From DATBDN01 sp963715995 (GTDB lineage: Bacteria; Actinomycetota; Thermoleophilia; Solirubrobacterales; Thermoleophilaceae), in assembly GCA_963715995.1 (NCBI GenBank), contig OY970283.1:1116001-1180000 (forward strand): a DNA stretch of 64,000 bases, read 5' to 3'. Of this stretch, positions 37,737 to 47,200 are shown piece after piece. How positions within the stretch are numbered: the first letter of the stretch is position 1; the number at the start of each line of letters is the position of its first letter. Under the pieces are notes generated by a model that was not told the origin of the DNA, did not search any database, and saw only the letters and a program-made list of their open reading frames with translations. The position numbers and the translations under genes are program-made.

Positions 37737-39158
37737 TTAAGAAGGGCGTCTCAGGTGCCAGCTCTGCTCGGCTTCGAGCTGGCTTGCCACTGACAGCAGC
37801 ACTCCTTCGGCTGCCGGCTGACCTATCAGCTGGACTGCCAGCGGCAGGCCGTCCGAGCCCTGGTACATCGGCAGCGAGATCGCCGGCTGCCCGGTCACGT
37901 TCACGAACGGCGTGAACGGCGTGAAGTCCGAGCTGGACATGAACGTTCCCATCGGGTCGTCGCCGTCGCTCGGCAGCGAGCCGATCGCGAGCGGGCGCTG
38001 CGCCAGCGCAGGAGTCAGCACGAGGTCCCACTGCGACCCCCACTCGATCACGCTGCGCGCCAGGCGCTGGAGGATCGTCAGCGAGCGCGTGTAGGTCGAC
38101 GACGGCGTCGCGAGTGCCCGCTCGTGCAGCGCGAGCGTGAGTGCCTCGACCGTGTCGGGGCCCGCCTGTGTCCCCGTGAGCAGCTCGCCGAGCATCACGC
38201 CTCCCGACACCATCGCGGCCCAGAGGTCGGTGAACATGTCGATCACGGCGTCGAGACGCACCGGCGGCTCCACCTCCTCGACCGCGTGGCCCAGCGACTC
38301 GAGCAGGACCGCGGTATCGCGTGCCGCGCGCTCGGCTCGCGGATCGAGCGCGACGTCGACGCCGGGGTCCATCACGAGCGCCACCCGCAGCGAGCCGGGC
38401 GGCCGCGCCGCGCTCACCGAGAACGGCTCGGATGGGGGCGGCGCCCAGGTGGAGTCGCCAAGCTCGTAGCCCGCGAGCACGTCCAGCGCCGCGGCCGTGT
38501 CGGCGACCGTGCGGGTGAGCACGCCGTCAACCGACAGGAACGAGTCGCCCTGGTCGGGCCCGCGCGAGACGCGCCCGCGCTGCACCTTCAGCCCTACGAG
38601 CCCGCAGCAGGCGGCGGGGATGCGAATCGAGCCGCCGCCGTCGGAGGCATGCGCGATCGGCACGAGCCCGCCCGCCACCGCCGCGCCGGAGCCGCCCGAC
38701 GAGCCGCCGGGCGTGCGCGAGGTGTCCCACGGGTTGCGCGTCGGCCCGAAGCGGCGCCCCTCGGTCACCGGCAGGATCCCCAGCTCCGGGGCCGTCGTCT
38801 TGCCGACGATCACGAAGCCGGCGTCGCGGATGCGGCGGACCGCGTGGGCATCGTGCTCGGGTGTGAAGTCGCCGAACAGCTGCGAGCCCATCGACACGCG
38901 CAGCCCGGCCGTGGCCGAGTTCAGGTCCTTGATCGCGATCGGCACGCCGGCGAAGGGGCGCTCGTCCCCGCTCGAGATCGCCGCGGCCGTCGCAAGGGCG
39001 CCTTCGCGGTCCACCACGGCAAACGCGTTCAGCCCCTGCAGGTCGGCCTCGATGCGATCGAGCGCCAGCTCGGCCAGCTCCAGCGCGCTCAGCTCACCCG
39101 CGCGAACCAGGTCCGCGAGCTCGGTGGCCGGTTTGAAGAGAAGCTCTGAGTCAGGCAC
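37737..39158 (-). CDS. Amidase-signature enzyme
   Basis: 473 residues. The Ser-cisSer-Lys triad is present: Lys77 in VPIAIKDLN, the cis-Ser in TPGGSSGGSGAAVA (153-154), and nucleophile Ser177 in ASDGGGSIRIPAACCGL. The family includes aryl-acylamidases, fatty acid amide hydrolases and GatA. No gatB or gatC genes are adjacent and the substrate-channel region (about 300-420) is divergent, so a catabolic amidase rather than a tRNA amidotransferase is favoured. ATG start; overlaps the upstream FHA gene stop by 8 nt. Confidence 0.92.
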   Translation of the reverse strand: MPDSELLFKPATELADLVRAGELSALELAELALDRIEADLQGLNAFAVVDREGALATAAAISSGDERPFAGVPIAIKDLNSATAGLRVSMGSQLFGDFTPEHDAHAVRRIRDAGFVIVGKTTAPELGILPVTEGRRFGPTRNPWDTSRTPGGSSGGSGAAVAGGLVPIAHASDGGGSIRIPAACCGLVGLKVQRGRVSRGPDQGDSFLSVDGVLTRTVADTAAALDVLAGYELGDSTWAPPPSEPFSVSAARPPGSLRVALVMDPGVDVALDPRAERAARDTAVLLESLGHAVEEVEPPVRLDAVIDMFTDLWAAMVSGGVMLGELLTGTQAGPDTVEALTLALHERALATPSSTYTRSLTILQRLARSVIEWGSQWDLVLTPALAQRPLAIGSLPSDGDDPMGTFMSSSDFTPFTPFVNVTGQPAISLPMYQGSDGLPLAVQLIGQPAAEGVLLSVASQLEAEQSWHLRRPS

Positions 39159-39723
39159 GAGGCGCGAGACTAATGCTGCTCGCGCCGTGGGCGGCTCTGT
39201 CGCTGACCCTCATGTAGTAGAGCCGGAAGGCCCCGATGGCGATCTCGTCGCCGTCGTCGAGCTCGTGCCAGTCGACGCGCTCGCCGTTCAGGAAGACCCC
39301 GTTCAGGCTGCGGTCGTCGAGCACGCGTGCGCCCGTCCGGTCGTGATGGAGCAGGGCGTGGCGCCGCGACACGGTCGGATCGTCGAAGCGGATGTGCGCC
39401 GACAGGCTGCGGCCCACGCGCGTCCAGCCGTCCTGCATCGGCATCACGTGCACGCGGTCGTCGGACTCGAAGGCGACGTAGTCGCCGTTGACCACCAGCG
39501 CGTCGCGGGCGGCGAGCAGCCACTCGGGCGCTGACACATCCGGCACCTCCTGCAGCTCGCGGGTCTCAGGGCGCGTGAACATCGAGCCCCGCTTGAACTT
39601 GTCGCTTCCGCATTGCGGGCAGCTCGGCACGTGGTCGAGCTCGTGCAGGGCGATCTTGAAACCGCAACTGTCACACCTGAACGAGCCGGCCCCTGCCAAG
39701 GTCCCAGCCGCTACTGCATCCAC
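39151..39723 (-). CDS. Zinc-ribbon plus FHA-domain protein
   Basis: 190 residues from a GTG preceded by ggaggaggg, a strong ribosome site (a longer open frame is not needed). N-terminal zinc ribbon FRCDSCGFKIALHELDHVPSCPQCGSDKF with two Cys pairs, a linker, then an FHA phosphothreonine-binding domain: WTRVGRSLSAHIRFDD, PTVSRRHALLHH, LDDRSLNGVFLNGERVDW, GDEIAIGAFRLYYM. It is a probable reader of Ser/Thr kinase signalling, possibly of the kinase at 3266. Overlaps the amidase gene. Confidence 0.93.
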   Translation of the reverse strand: MDAVAAGTLAGAGSFRCDSCGFKIALHELDHVPSCPQCGSDKFKRGSMFTRPETRELQEVPDVSAPEWLLAARDALVVNGDYVAFESDDRVHVMPMQDGWTRVGRSLSAHIRFDDPTVSRRHALLHHDRTGARVLDDRSLNGVFLNGERVDWHELDDGDEIAIGAFRLYYMRVSDRAAHGASSISLAPRA

Positions 39724-39807
39724 CGTGAAGCCCTCCTCCGAACGTTGTGCGGATCGTAACGGGACGCCGACCCATAGACAACTGAATACCCGCAAAATGC
39801 GAAATTA

Positions 39808-39823
39808 GACCCACAAATGGGTC
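39808..39823. promoter_or_regulatory. Small palindrome at the start of the 114-aa gene
   Basis: gaccca (39808-39813) and tgggtc (39818-39823) flank caaa; the right arm covers the ATG at 39817. It lies in the 93-bp divergent region between the FHA gene and the next plus-strand gene and could be an operator or a hairpin that hides the start codon. Confidence 0.35.
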
Positions 39824-40161
39824 ACCGACCTGACCTGGACGTGACCGCCCTCCCCGGAACGGATGAACGCTCGGCACTGTCGGGAGGGATGCGCAGGCCG
39901 GAGGCGAATCCGCACACCGTGCGCCCGCCCACGATCGACATCAGCTCGGAGCTCCAGACGCGCAGCCTCAAAGCACCGCGGGCGGTGCCCGACTGCGCCG
40001 GCTGCGAGCGCCGGCTCCTGCCCGGCGAGACCCTGCACGTCTACGAGTCGGGCCGCTCGCTGTGCACGCTCTGCGCCGCTGCCTTCTCCGAGGCTCCGCT
40101 GCGGCGCGAACGCGTTCACGCCACGGCCATGAGGCTCGCGGTCGTGCCGCGCGCGGCCTGA
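39817..40161 (+). CDS. Small Cys-pair protein, 114 aa
   Basis: No family recognised. A disordered N-terminus (to about 55) is followed by a compact region with two CxxC knuckles, PDCAGCERRLLPGETLHVYE and RSLCTLCAAAFSEAPL, spaced as in a zinc ribbon. The C-terminus is basic. An in-frame ATG at 39889 is an alternative start. The neighbouring FHA protein also has a zinc ribbon. Confidence 0.7.
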   Translation: MGHRPDLDVTALPGTDERSALSGGMRRPEANPHTVRPPTIDISSELQTRSLKAPRAVPDCAGCERRLLPGETLHVYESGRSLCTLCAAAFSEAPLRRERVHATAMRLAVVPRAA

Positions 40162-40190
40162 CCCCGGCCCGGACCTAGAATGCGACGCCG

Positions 40191-40718
40191 GTGAGGCCGG
40201 TCGAGTCGCGCATAGTCATCTCCGCCCCGCGCGAGGACGTGTTCGACTTCATCACCGACGTCTCGAACCGGGTCGCCTGGATGGACAACTTCCTGGACGA
40301 CTACCGCCTCAACCGCGTGAACCCGGTGGGCATCGGAGCGGGCGCCGCGTTCGTGATCGACTCGCCGCTGTTCCCGCTGCGGGCCGAGTACCAGATCGTC
40401 GAGGCGGAGCGGCCGCGGCGCATCGTCGAGCGCGGCCGGATTGGCCGCTGGGGGCGCACGACGGGCTGGACGGAGTGGGAGCTGTCGGACAACTACGGCT
40501 CGACCGAGGTGACGGTGGCCGCCTGGACCGAGCCCGGCATCCGCTGGGACGCGATCAAGGAAGGCCTGGGCGCGCGGCCCTGGTTCAAGCGCCAGCTGAA
40601 CGTCTCGCTGCGGCGGCTGCGTGCGGTCTTCGAGGAAGGCTCGGAGCGCCCGCTGGCCCGTACCGGCGTCGCCGGCTACGAGCCCCTCAAGGCGGCGCGC
40701 TACGGAAGCGACGCATAA
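40191..40718 (+). CDS. SRPBCC-family (START/Bet v 1-like) protein
   Basis: 175 residues, GTG start. The N-terminus ESRIVISAPREDVFDFITDV is typical of polyketide-cyclase/SRPBCC helix-grip proteins that bind hydrophobic ligands; later VEAERPRRIVERGRIGRWG and GSTEVTVAAWTEPG fit the central sheet, and LNVSLRRLRAVFEEG the long C-terminal helix. No catalytic residues can be assigned. The next gene, a lipoprotein, starts 13 nt after the stop. Confidence 0.88.
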   Translation: MRPVESRIVISAPREDVFDFITDVSNRVAWMDNFLDDYRLNRVNPVGIGAGAAFVIDSPLFPLRAEYQIVEAERPRRIVERGRIGRWGRTTGWTEWELSDNYGSTEVTVAAWTEPGIRWDAIKEGLGARPWFKRQLNVSLRRLRAVFEEGSERPLARTGVAGYEPLKAARYGSDA

Positions 40719-40731
40719 ACTGGCCGCCCGC

Positions 40732-41295
40732 ATGGCCCGTCGCCGCACACAACTCGCCCTCGTGGCCCTGCTCGCGGTCGCCTGCGTTGGTGCCTTCGCC
40801 GGCTGCGGCAAGGTCAGCAACAAGCCAGGCGAGGAGGTTCGCGAGGGCCTTTCGACTCCGCTCGGCGGCCTGCGCTACACGGTCTTCCTGACGCGCCAGC
40901 TGAACCTGAAGAACGAAGAGGACGGCGGCTACCTGCCCGGCTACAAGGAGGCCGCGCCGGGCCACGGCCTGTTCGCAGTGTTCCTCCAGGCCTGCAACAC
41001 CGGCAAGAGCGTGGCCCCCGCGACCGGCAACTTCTACATCGAGGACGCGCAGGGCGACAAGTTCTTCCCGACCCAGCTGCCGAAGACCTATCCGTTCATC
41101 TACCAGGCCGGCCCGGTGCCGCCGCAGAACTGCGAGCCCGCGCGCGGGAGCCTCGCGCAGCAGGGGCCGACCTCAGGCGCGATCCTGCTGTTCAACCTCC
41201 CGCTGGCGAACACCGAGAACCGCCCGCTCATCCTTCACATCGAGAACCCGACGAGCGCCCCGCCGACCGAGGGCCGCGTCACCCTCGACATCTGA
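40732..41295 (+). CDS. Lipoprotein with DUF4352-like fold
   Basis: 187 residues from ATG, with lipoprotein signal LALVALLAVACVGAFAGCGK (lipobox Cys at 25). The mature part looks like an immunoglobulin-like beta sandwich of the DUF4352 type: LGGLRYTVFLTRQLN, GLFAVFLQACNTGKSVAPAT, FYIEDAQGDKFFPTQ, SGAILLFNLPLANTENRPLI. Extracellular, of unknown ligand. Convergent with the PBP gene (7 nt). Confidence 0.85.
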   Translation: MARRRTQLALVALLAVACVGAFAGCGKVSNKPGEEVREGLSTPLGGLRYTVFLTRQLNLKNEEDGGYLPGYKEAAPGHGLFAVFLQACNTGKSVAPATGNFYIEDAQGDKFFPTQLPKTYPFIYQAGPVPPQNCEPARGSLAQQGPTSGAILLFNLPLANTENRPLILHIENPTSAPPTEGRVTLDI

Positions 41296-41302
41296 GCCCG
41301 GC

Positions 41303-42943
41303 TCAGCGGGCCAGGCCGGCCTGGAGCACGCCGCGCGCCGCCGGCGCCGCAGTCGAACCACCGGCGCCGCCGTGCACGATCAGCACGCAGACCGCGATCT
41401 TCGGCCGTCGCACCGGCGCGTAGGCGGCGAACCAGGCGTCCGTGTCGTAGCCGGGCGGCTTGGCGTCCACGCCCTGGTCCACGGGCGGAGTGGCCTGCGT
41501 CTGGCCGGCCGGCTTCACGGTGGTGGTCAGCTCGGCGGTGCCGGTCTTGCCGGCGACCTTCACCGGCGCCAGGTTCGCGCTCCTGCCCGTGCCGTAGGCC
41601 ACCACGCCGATCATCATCTGCTCGAGCTCGTTCGCAACGCGCCGCGTGAGGACCCGGTGGCGCACCGCGCGCTGGTCTGCGAACACGCGCGGCTCGGTCT
41701 GGAGGCCGCCGGCCGCAATCGACTGGGCGACCGACGCCATCTGGAGCGGAGTGGCAAGCACCTTGCCTTGTCCGATCGCGGTCGAGCCGACGGCCAGCGG
41801 CGAGTTGATCTCCGCGGCCTGCGGGATCGTGCTGGGCAGCGCGCCCGGTATCGACGGCGTGCGGTTCCAGCCGAAGCGCTCAGCCTGCGCGACCAGGCGC
41901 CCCGCCCCGATGCGCACCCCGAGCGGGGCGAACACGGAGTTGCACGAGTTCGCGAACGACTGGGCGAGTGTGCCGCCGCAGCTCTCGCCGTTGGCGTTCT
42001 GGAGATCCACGCCGTCGATCACGGCTTCGGTCTGGATCGGGAACGGCGTGGACAACTTCACGAGCTTCGCGGTCAGCGCGGCCGACGCCGTGACGATCTT
42101 GAAGGTGGACCCGGGCGGCTGCGGCCCCGAGAACGCGATCCCGGCGAGGGCGCGGACCTCGCCGCTGCGCGGGTCGAGTGCCGCTACGCCGCCCAGGCGC
42201 CCGGCTAGGGCCGTCACGGCCGCCTGCTGGATGCCAAGGTCGATCGTGGTCCGCACGGCCTTCGCGCGCCTGGGCTTGGTCGTGGCGATCACGTGCCCGG
42301 CCGCGAACAGCAGCCCGCCCGGCGTGCCGGCAACGCGGGCCTCGGCGATGCGCTCGAGCCCCGACGTGCCGACCAGCGTGCCCGGCGGGAAGCCGCGCGC
42401 TGTCAGCGAGTCGATCTCTGTCTGCGACTGCGGCTGCCCGAGGCTGCCCGCAATCGACTGCGCGATCGCGCCCAGCGGCTGGGTGCGTGCCGCGGACGGG
42501 CCGGTTGCGATCACGCGGCCGTCGCGCGCGAGGATCGACGCGCGCACCGGCGCCGCCGTCTGGCGGGTGAGCTTGGCGGCGGTCGGCTTGCCCGGGAAGG
42601 TCATGCTCGGGTTCCAGTCGACCTTGCCGTCCTTCACCGGCAGGTGGATCACGCCGCTGACCGTCGCGAACGCGCGCGTGCGGACCGCCACCGAGAGCTC
42701 GACGCCGTTTCCGTGCCGGCGCACGCGCGTGACGTGGACGGAGCGCAGCGTCGCCGTGATCGCATCGAGCCGGTAGGCCGACGCGAACGCGCCGGCACTC
42801 CAGCGCTTCTGGGCGGCGGGTGTCAAGAGGCTGTACATCGCCGGGAAGCGCCCCTGCTGCCACGCCCGCGCGAAATCGCGGCCGGCGCGGACCGATGCGG
42901 GAGTGCTCAGGACACCGAAGAGCAGGCCCAGGACCAGCGCCAC
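41303..42943 (-). CDS. Class B penicillin-binding protein (transpeptidase)
   Basis: 546 residues. One N-terminal helix, an NTF2-like MecA_N domain (about 25-110: RAGRDFARAWQQGRFPAMYS, LTPAAQKRW), a dimerisation domain, and a transpeptidase domain with the three active motifs: nucleophile in PPGSTFKIVTASA, SCN in FANSCNSVFAPLG, and KTG in VKVAGKTGTAELTTTVK. It cross-links peptidoglycan and the MecA_N domain is associated with beta-lactam-tolerant PBPs. From the GTG the N-terminus has no positive charges; 24 further codons upstream encode TERDHRSERRRRIFRRLL ahead of the helix, but the only start there is CTG at 43015. Confidence 0.93.
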   Translation of the reverse strand: MALVLGLLFGVLSTPASVRAGRDFARAWQQGRFPAMYSLLTPAAQKRWSAGAFASAYRLDAITATLRSVHVTRVRRHGNGVELSVAVRTRAFATVSGVIHLPVKDGKVDWNPSMTFPGKPTAAKLTRQTAAPVRASILARDGRVIATGPSAARTQPLGAIAQSIAGSLGQPQSQTEIDSLTARGFPPGTLVGTSGLERIAEARVAGTPGGLLFAAGHVIATTKPRRAKAVRTTIDLGIQQAAVTALAGRLGGVAALDPRSGEVRALAGIAFSGPQPPGSTFKIVTASAALTAKLVKLSTPFPIQTEAVIDGVDLQNANGESCGGTLAQSFANSCNSVFAPLGVRIGAGRLVAQAERFGWNRTPSIPGALPSTIPQAAEINSPLAVGSTAIGQGKVLATPLQMASVAQSIAAGGLQTEPRVFADQRAVRHRVLTRRVANELEQMMIGVVAYGTGRSANLAPVKVAGKTGTAELTTTVKPAGQTQATPPVDQGVDAKPPGYDTDAWFAAYAPVRRPKIAVCVLIVHGGAGGSTAAPAARGVLQAGLAR

Positions 42944-43071
42944 GGCTGCGACGGCAGGCAGGAGTCGGCGGAAGATCCGCCTGCGTCGTTCCGATCGGTG
43001 ATCGCGCTCTGTCAGGCCGCGTGAACGTACCCGCAGTCGCGGACCGTCAACCCGTAACGTGGGGCGCGGGC

Positions 43072-44220
43072 GTGACCACGATCGACTGGATCATCGTCGC
43101 CTTCGTCCTGTTGATGGCGGCGTGGGGCTTCCTTCAGGGCCTGCTCGTCGGCGCGCTGTCGCTGGCAGGCTTCGCCGGTGGCGCCGTGGCCGGCGCGCGG
43201 ATCGCGCCGCTGCTGCTCTCGGACGGCTCGCACTCGCCGTACGCGCCGCTGTTCGCGCTGCTCGGAGCGCTCATGCTCGGTGGGCTGCTGGCGATGGGGC
43301 TCGAGACGCTCGGGTTCAAGCTGCGCGGGCTGCTCGTCGGGCCGCTCGGCATCATCGACAGCGCCGGGGGAGCGGTTCTGCTCGCCGCCGTCGGCTTCCT
43401 GGTCGCGTGGCTGTTCGGAGCCGTCGCGCTCCAGACGCCAGGTGCCCGCGAGCTGCGCGGCGACATCCAGCGCTCGAAGATCCTCACCACGCTCAATCGC
43501 CACCTCCCTCCGTCGGGCGGCTTCCTCGACGCGCTGGCGCGCTTCGACCCGTTCCCCGCTGTCACCGGAGCGGTGCCGCCGCTCGCCCGCCCGAATGGGC
43601 GCCTCCCGCGCGACCCGCAGGTGCGCGCCGCCACCCAGAGCACCGTTCGCATCCTCGGGACGGCCTGCGGCCTGGGCATCGAGGGATCGGGCTGGGTCGC
43701 CTCGCGCGACACCGTCGTGACCAATGCGCACGTGGTGGCCGGCGAGCACGACACGACTGTGCAGCCGCTCGGCCAGGGCCCTCGCTACGACGCGCGGGCG
43801 GTCTGGTTCGACCCGAAGAACGACATCGCGATCCTCCACGTCGGCCAGCTCGACCGCATCGCGCCGCTGACGCTGAACCTTGATGCGCCGAGCGGGTCCT
43901 CGGGCGCCGTGATCGGCTACCCGGAGAACGGGCCGCTCGACGTGCAGGCGGCGCGCCTGGGTCCCACGCTCGAGGCGCTCGCAGAGGACGCATACGGCCG
44001 CGGCCCACTGCGGCGCCGGATCACCACGCTGCGGGCGCTGGTGCGCTCGGGCAACTCGGGTGGCCCGGTCGTTGACGGCAGCGGCCGCGTGCTGACGACG
44101 GTGTTCGCGTCGAGCACAGGCCCGGGGCAGCGGACGGGCTACGGAGTGCCGGACTCGGTGGTCCGCGACGCGCTGGCGAAGGCGGGCGGACCGGTGGGCA
44201 CGGGGCCCTGCACCCGCTGA
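43072..44220 (+). CDS. MarP-like membrane serine protease (CvpA + trypsin domains)
   Basis: 382 residues. Four N-terminal membrane helices of the CvpA/colicin V type (IDWIIVAFVLLMAAWGFLQG, AGGAVLLAAVGFLVAWLFGA) and a periplasmic chymotrypsin-fold protease with triad His in VVTNAHVVAGEHD, Asp in PKNDIAILHVGQ and Ser in VRSGNSGGPVVDGSG. The layout matches mycobacterial MarP (Rv3671c), which supports acid resistance by cleaving a peptidoglycan hydrolase. GTG at 43072 gives MTTIDWIIVAF; a GTG at 43021 is also in frame. Divergent from the PBP gene. Confidence 0.92.
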   Translation: MTTIDWIIVAFVLLMAAWGFLQGLLVGALSLAGFAGGAVAGARIAPLLLSDGSHSPYAPLFALLGALMLGGLLAMGLETLGFKLRGLLVGPLGIIDSAGGAVLLAAVGFLVAWLFGAVALQTPGARELRGDIQRSKILTTLNRHLPPSGGFLDALARFDPFPAVTGAVPPLARPNGRLPRDPQVRAATQSTVRILGTACGLGIEGSGWVASRDTVVTNAHVVAGEHDTTVQPLGQGPRYDARAVWFDPKNDIAILHVGQLDRIAPLTLNLDAPSGSSGAVIGYPENGPLDVQAARLGPTLEALAEDAYGRGPLRRRITTLRALVRSGNSGGPVVDGSGRVLTTVFASSTGPGQRTGYGVPDSVVRDALAKAGGPVGTGPCTR

Positions 44221-44259
44221 GGCGCAAGAACTCGGCCTCCCGTACCGTTTCGTCCCTCG

Positions 44260-47200
44260 ATGAGGGGGTGGGGGGCTCTACTTGCGGTATGCGCGCTCTG
44301 CGCGCTGCCCGGCGCTGCACTGGCGTCGTTCCCATACGAGCACCAGGGCAGCGATCCGAACGACTACGCGGGTTACTTCCTGCCCGCCAACGCGCCGCGG
44401 CCGAACGAGCTCTCGGGCTCCAAGACCTGGATGTACGCGGCAACCCCGTCGTCGCCTGCGAGCCCGCTCGTGGCCGACAAGCGCGAGCTCGGCGGGGTTC
44501 GCGGCGCGTCGGTGGTCGACGCGGACGGCACCGCTCCCCAGGCGTGGGCCACCACCACCGGGCGCCCCGACGTCACGCTCGCGGTTCTGGACTCCGGGAT
44601 CATGTGGAACAACCTCGGCAAGCCCGTCAACGACGTGCGCCTGAAGCTTCGCCTGAACGCCGGCGAGCTGCCGTTGCCGCAGGCGGACCGCGCGACCTCG
44701 ACCGACTCGCTGGTGCCCAGCTGCGCAGCGCTCGCGGCGCGCGAGGGAGCGCGCGACCTGAACGGCGACGGCATCTACAACATCCTCGACTACGCCTGCG
44801 ACTCGCGCGTGGATCCGGATCCGCCGCAGGGCGTGGGGCCGAAGGTGGGCGGCCAGCCGCTGCTCGACCCCGAGGACCTGATCATCGCGTTCTCGGACGG
44901 CACCGACGCGGACCACAACGGCTACGTGGACGACATCGCCGGCTGGGACTTCCTCGACGACGACAACGATGCCTTCGACGACGTCCAGTACGGCCACGGC
45001 AGCGGCGAGATCGGCGACTCCGCGGGCGAGGCGGACAACGGCGACAACCTCGGTACCTGCCCCAACTGCATGATCATCCCGCTGCGGGTCGGCACGTCGT
45101 TCGTGGCGGACGTGAACCGCTTCGCGCTCGCCACCCTCTACGCCACCGACAACGGCATCGACGTCGTCCAGGAGGCGCTCGGCACGCTCAACAAGTCGCG
45201 CATCGCGGGCGACGCGATCAAGTACGCCTACGACCACGGGACGACCGTCATAGCGTCGGCTGCCGACGAGGCCGCGCAGCACCACAACTGGCCCTCGTCG
45301 TACCCGTACTCGATCGTCGTCAACTCGGTCACCCACAACGACACCGGGCCCGCCGACTCCTCCTACCTGGAGTTCAACGGCTGCACCAACTTCTCGTCGC
45401 GGATCACCCTCGCGATCCCGTCGGTGAGCTGCTCGTCCGATGCGACCGGCCGTGGCGCGGGCATGGCCGGCCTCATCTATTCCGCCGCCCTCGACGCCAA
45501 GGAGGCCGGCAAGCTCGCGCCGCACCCCGATTGCCGGCGCGTGGACGGCACGCGCTGCGTGATCACCCCGAACGAGGTGCGCCAGCTCATGGCATCCGGC
45601 ACCTTCGGCGGCGTGCAGGCCGCCGACGACGTCAACTTCGCTCAGGACCCGGTCACAGGCGCCTCGACGGAGACCTCGTGCATGGGCAGCACTCCCGGAA
45701 TCCCGGGCTGCACCGACCCGTTCACGCCGCTCGGAGCGTCGTTCCCCGGCGTGACGCTGCCGTTCCGCTACCCGGCGCGCAAGGGCCACGATCAGTTCTA
45801 CGGCTACGGCCGCGCGAACATGTACCACTCGGTCAGCTGGGTCGACCCGGCGTCGGGCAGCTCCCACATCCCGCCCGAGGTGGAGGTCACCTCGCCCGGC
45901 TGGTTCGCCATGGTCGACCCGAGCCAGAGCTCGTTCCAGGTCAAGGGCCAGGTCTACGACCGCGGGCAGCCGTACACGTGCACCGTCTACATCGCGCCCG
46001 GCTCGTATCCGAAGGACACCGCGGCGCCGGACGGCGACTTCGTGAAGTACGCGAGCCCGGTCTGCGACGGGACGACCACGCACAGTGATCGGATCGACGG
46101 CCAAATCGCGGACGTGAGCGTGGCCGACCTGAAGGCGCTCTTCCCGTCGACGGCCGGTGACTTCACGGGCCCGGAGGGCGGGGTGACCGGCCAGACGCCC
46201 AACCCCGGCGGCAACGTTGGCCGGCCCGACGACGAGCCCTACGCATTCGTTGTCAAGGTGGTTGCCACCACCGCGGGCACCGACGCCGCTCACACGCTGA
46301 CGGGCACCGACCGCAGCCAGGCGTACCTGCACCACGACGCCTCCCTGCTGCCCGGCTTCCCGAAGCAGCTGCCCGGCGACGTGGAGGCATCGCCGGTGCT
46401 GGCCGACCTGGACGGTGACAACCGCAACGAGCTCGTGCTGGCCAACTCCGACGGCGAGGTGCACGCCTACCGCCGTGACGGCACCGAGCTGCCCGGCTGG
46501 CCGTTCCACACCGATGAGCTGCCGGATCATCCAGGCTCGGCGGCCCTCAGCTCCGGCGCGGTCGCCCCGGGCCGCGGGGCGATCCTGGCCACGCCCGCCG
46601 TCGGCGACCTCGACCACGACGGAACGCTCGACGTGGTGGTCGCCGACATGGAGGGCAAGGTCTACGTGATCGACGGCGCCACCGGCGCGCTCGAGCGGAA
46701 GATGCACACCAACCCCGACTTCTCCGGCGCGCCGCTGCATCCGTTCGAGAACGAGCGCGGCGTCGGCCCCGACGGCAAGTTCGATGCGGACCTGGCGCAC
46801 CTCCAGCGTGTTCAGCACGGCTTCATCGGCGCGCCGGTTCTCGCTGACCTCGATCAGGACGACGGCGGCAGGCTCGAGATCGTCGCGGCTGCGCTCGACG
46901 GCCACGTCTATGCCTGGAACGACGACGGGTCGGACGTGCCGGGCTGGCCGATGCCGGTCGTCGACCACTCGAAGCTGCGCTCGGCGCAGCCGCAGTTCGC
47001 GCCGGTGACGCAGCTTCCGTACTACGACCCCGCCAAGGACCCGGGCGGTGACGGCCACGACCAGGGCGCGATCGTCGACACGCCGGCCGTGGGCGACATC
47101 GACGGCGACGGCAAACCGGACGTGGTGGTCGGCACCAACGAGAACTACGGCGACGGCGAGGGCGGCGAGACCTTCAACGGCGGCGGGGCGAACACGGCCG

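Noticed and set aside
37737..39158. GatA subunit of the tRNA amidotransferase
   Set aside because: No gatB or gatC neighbours and the region outside the signature is unlike GatA.
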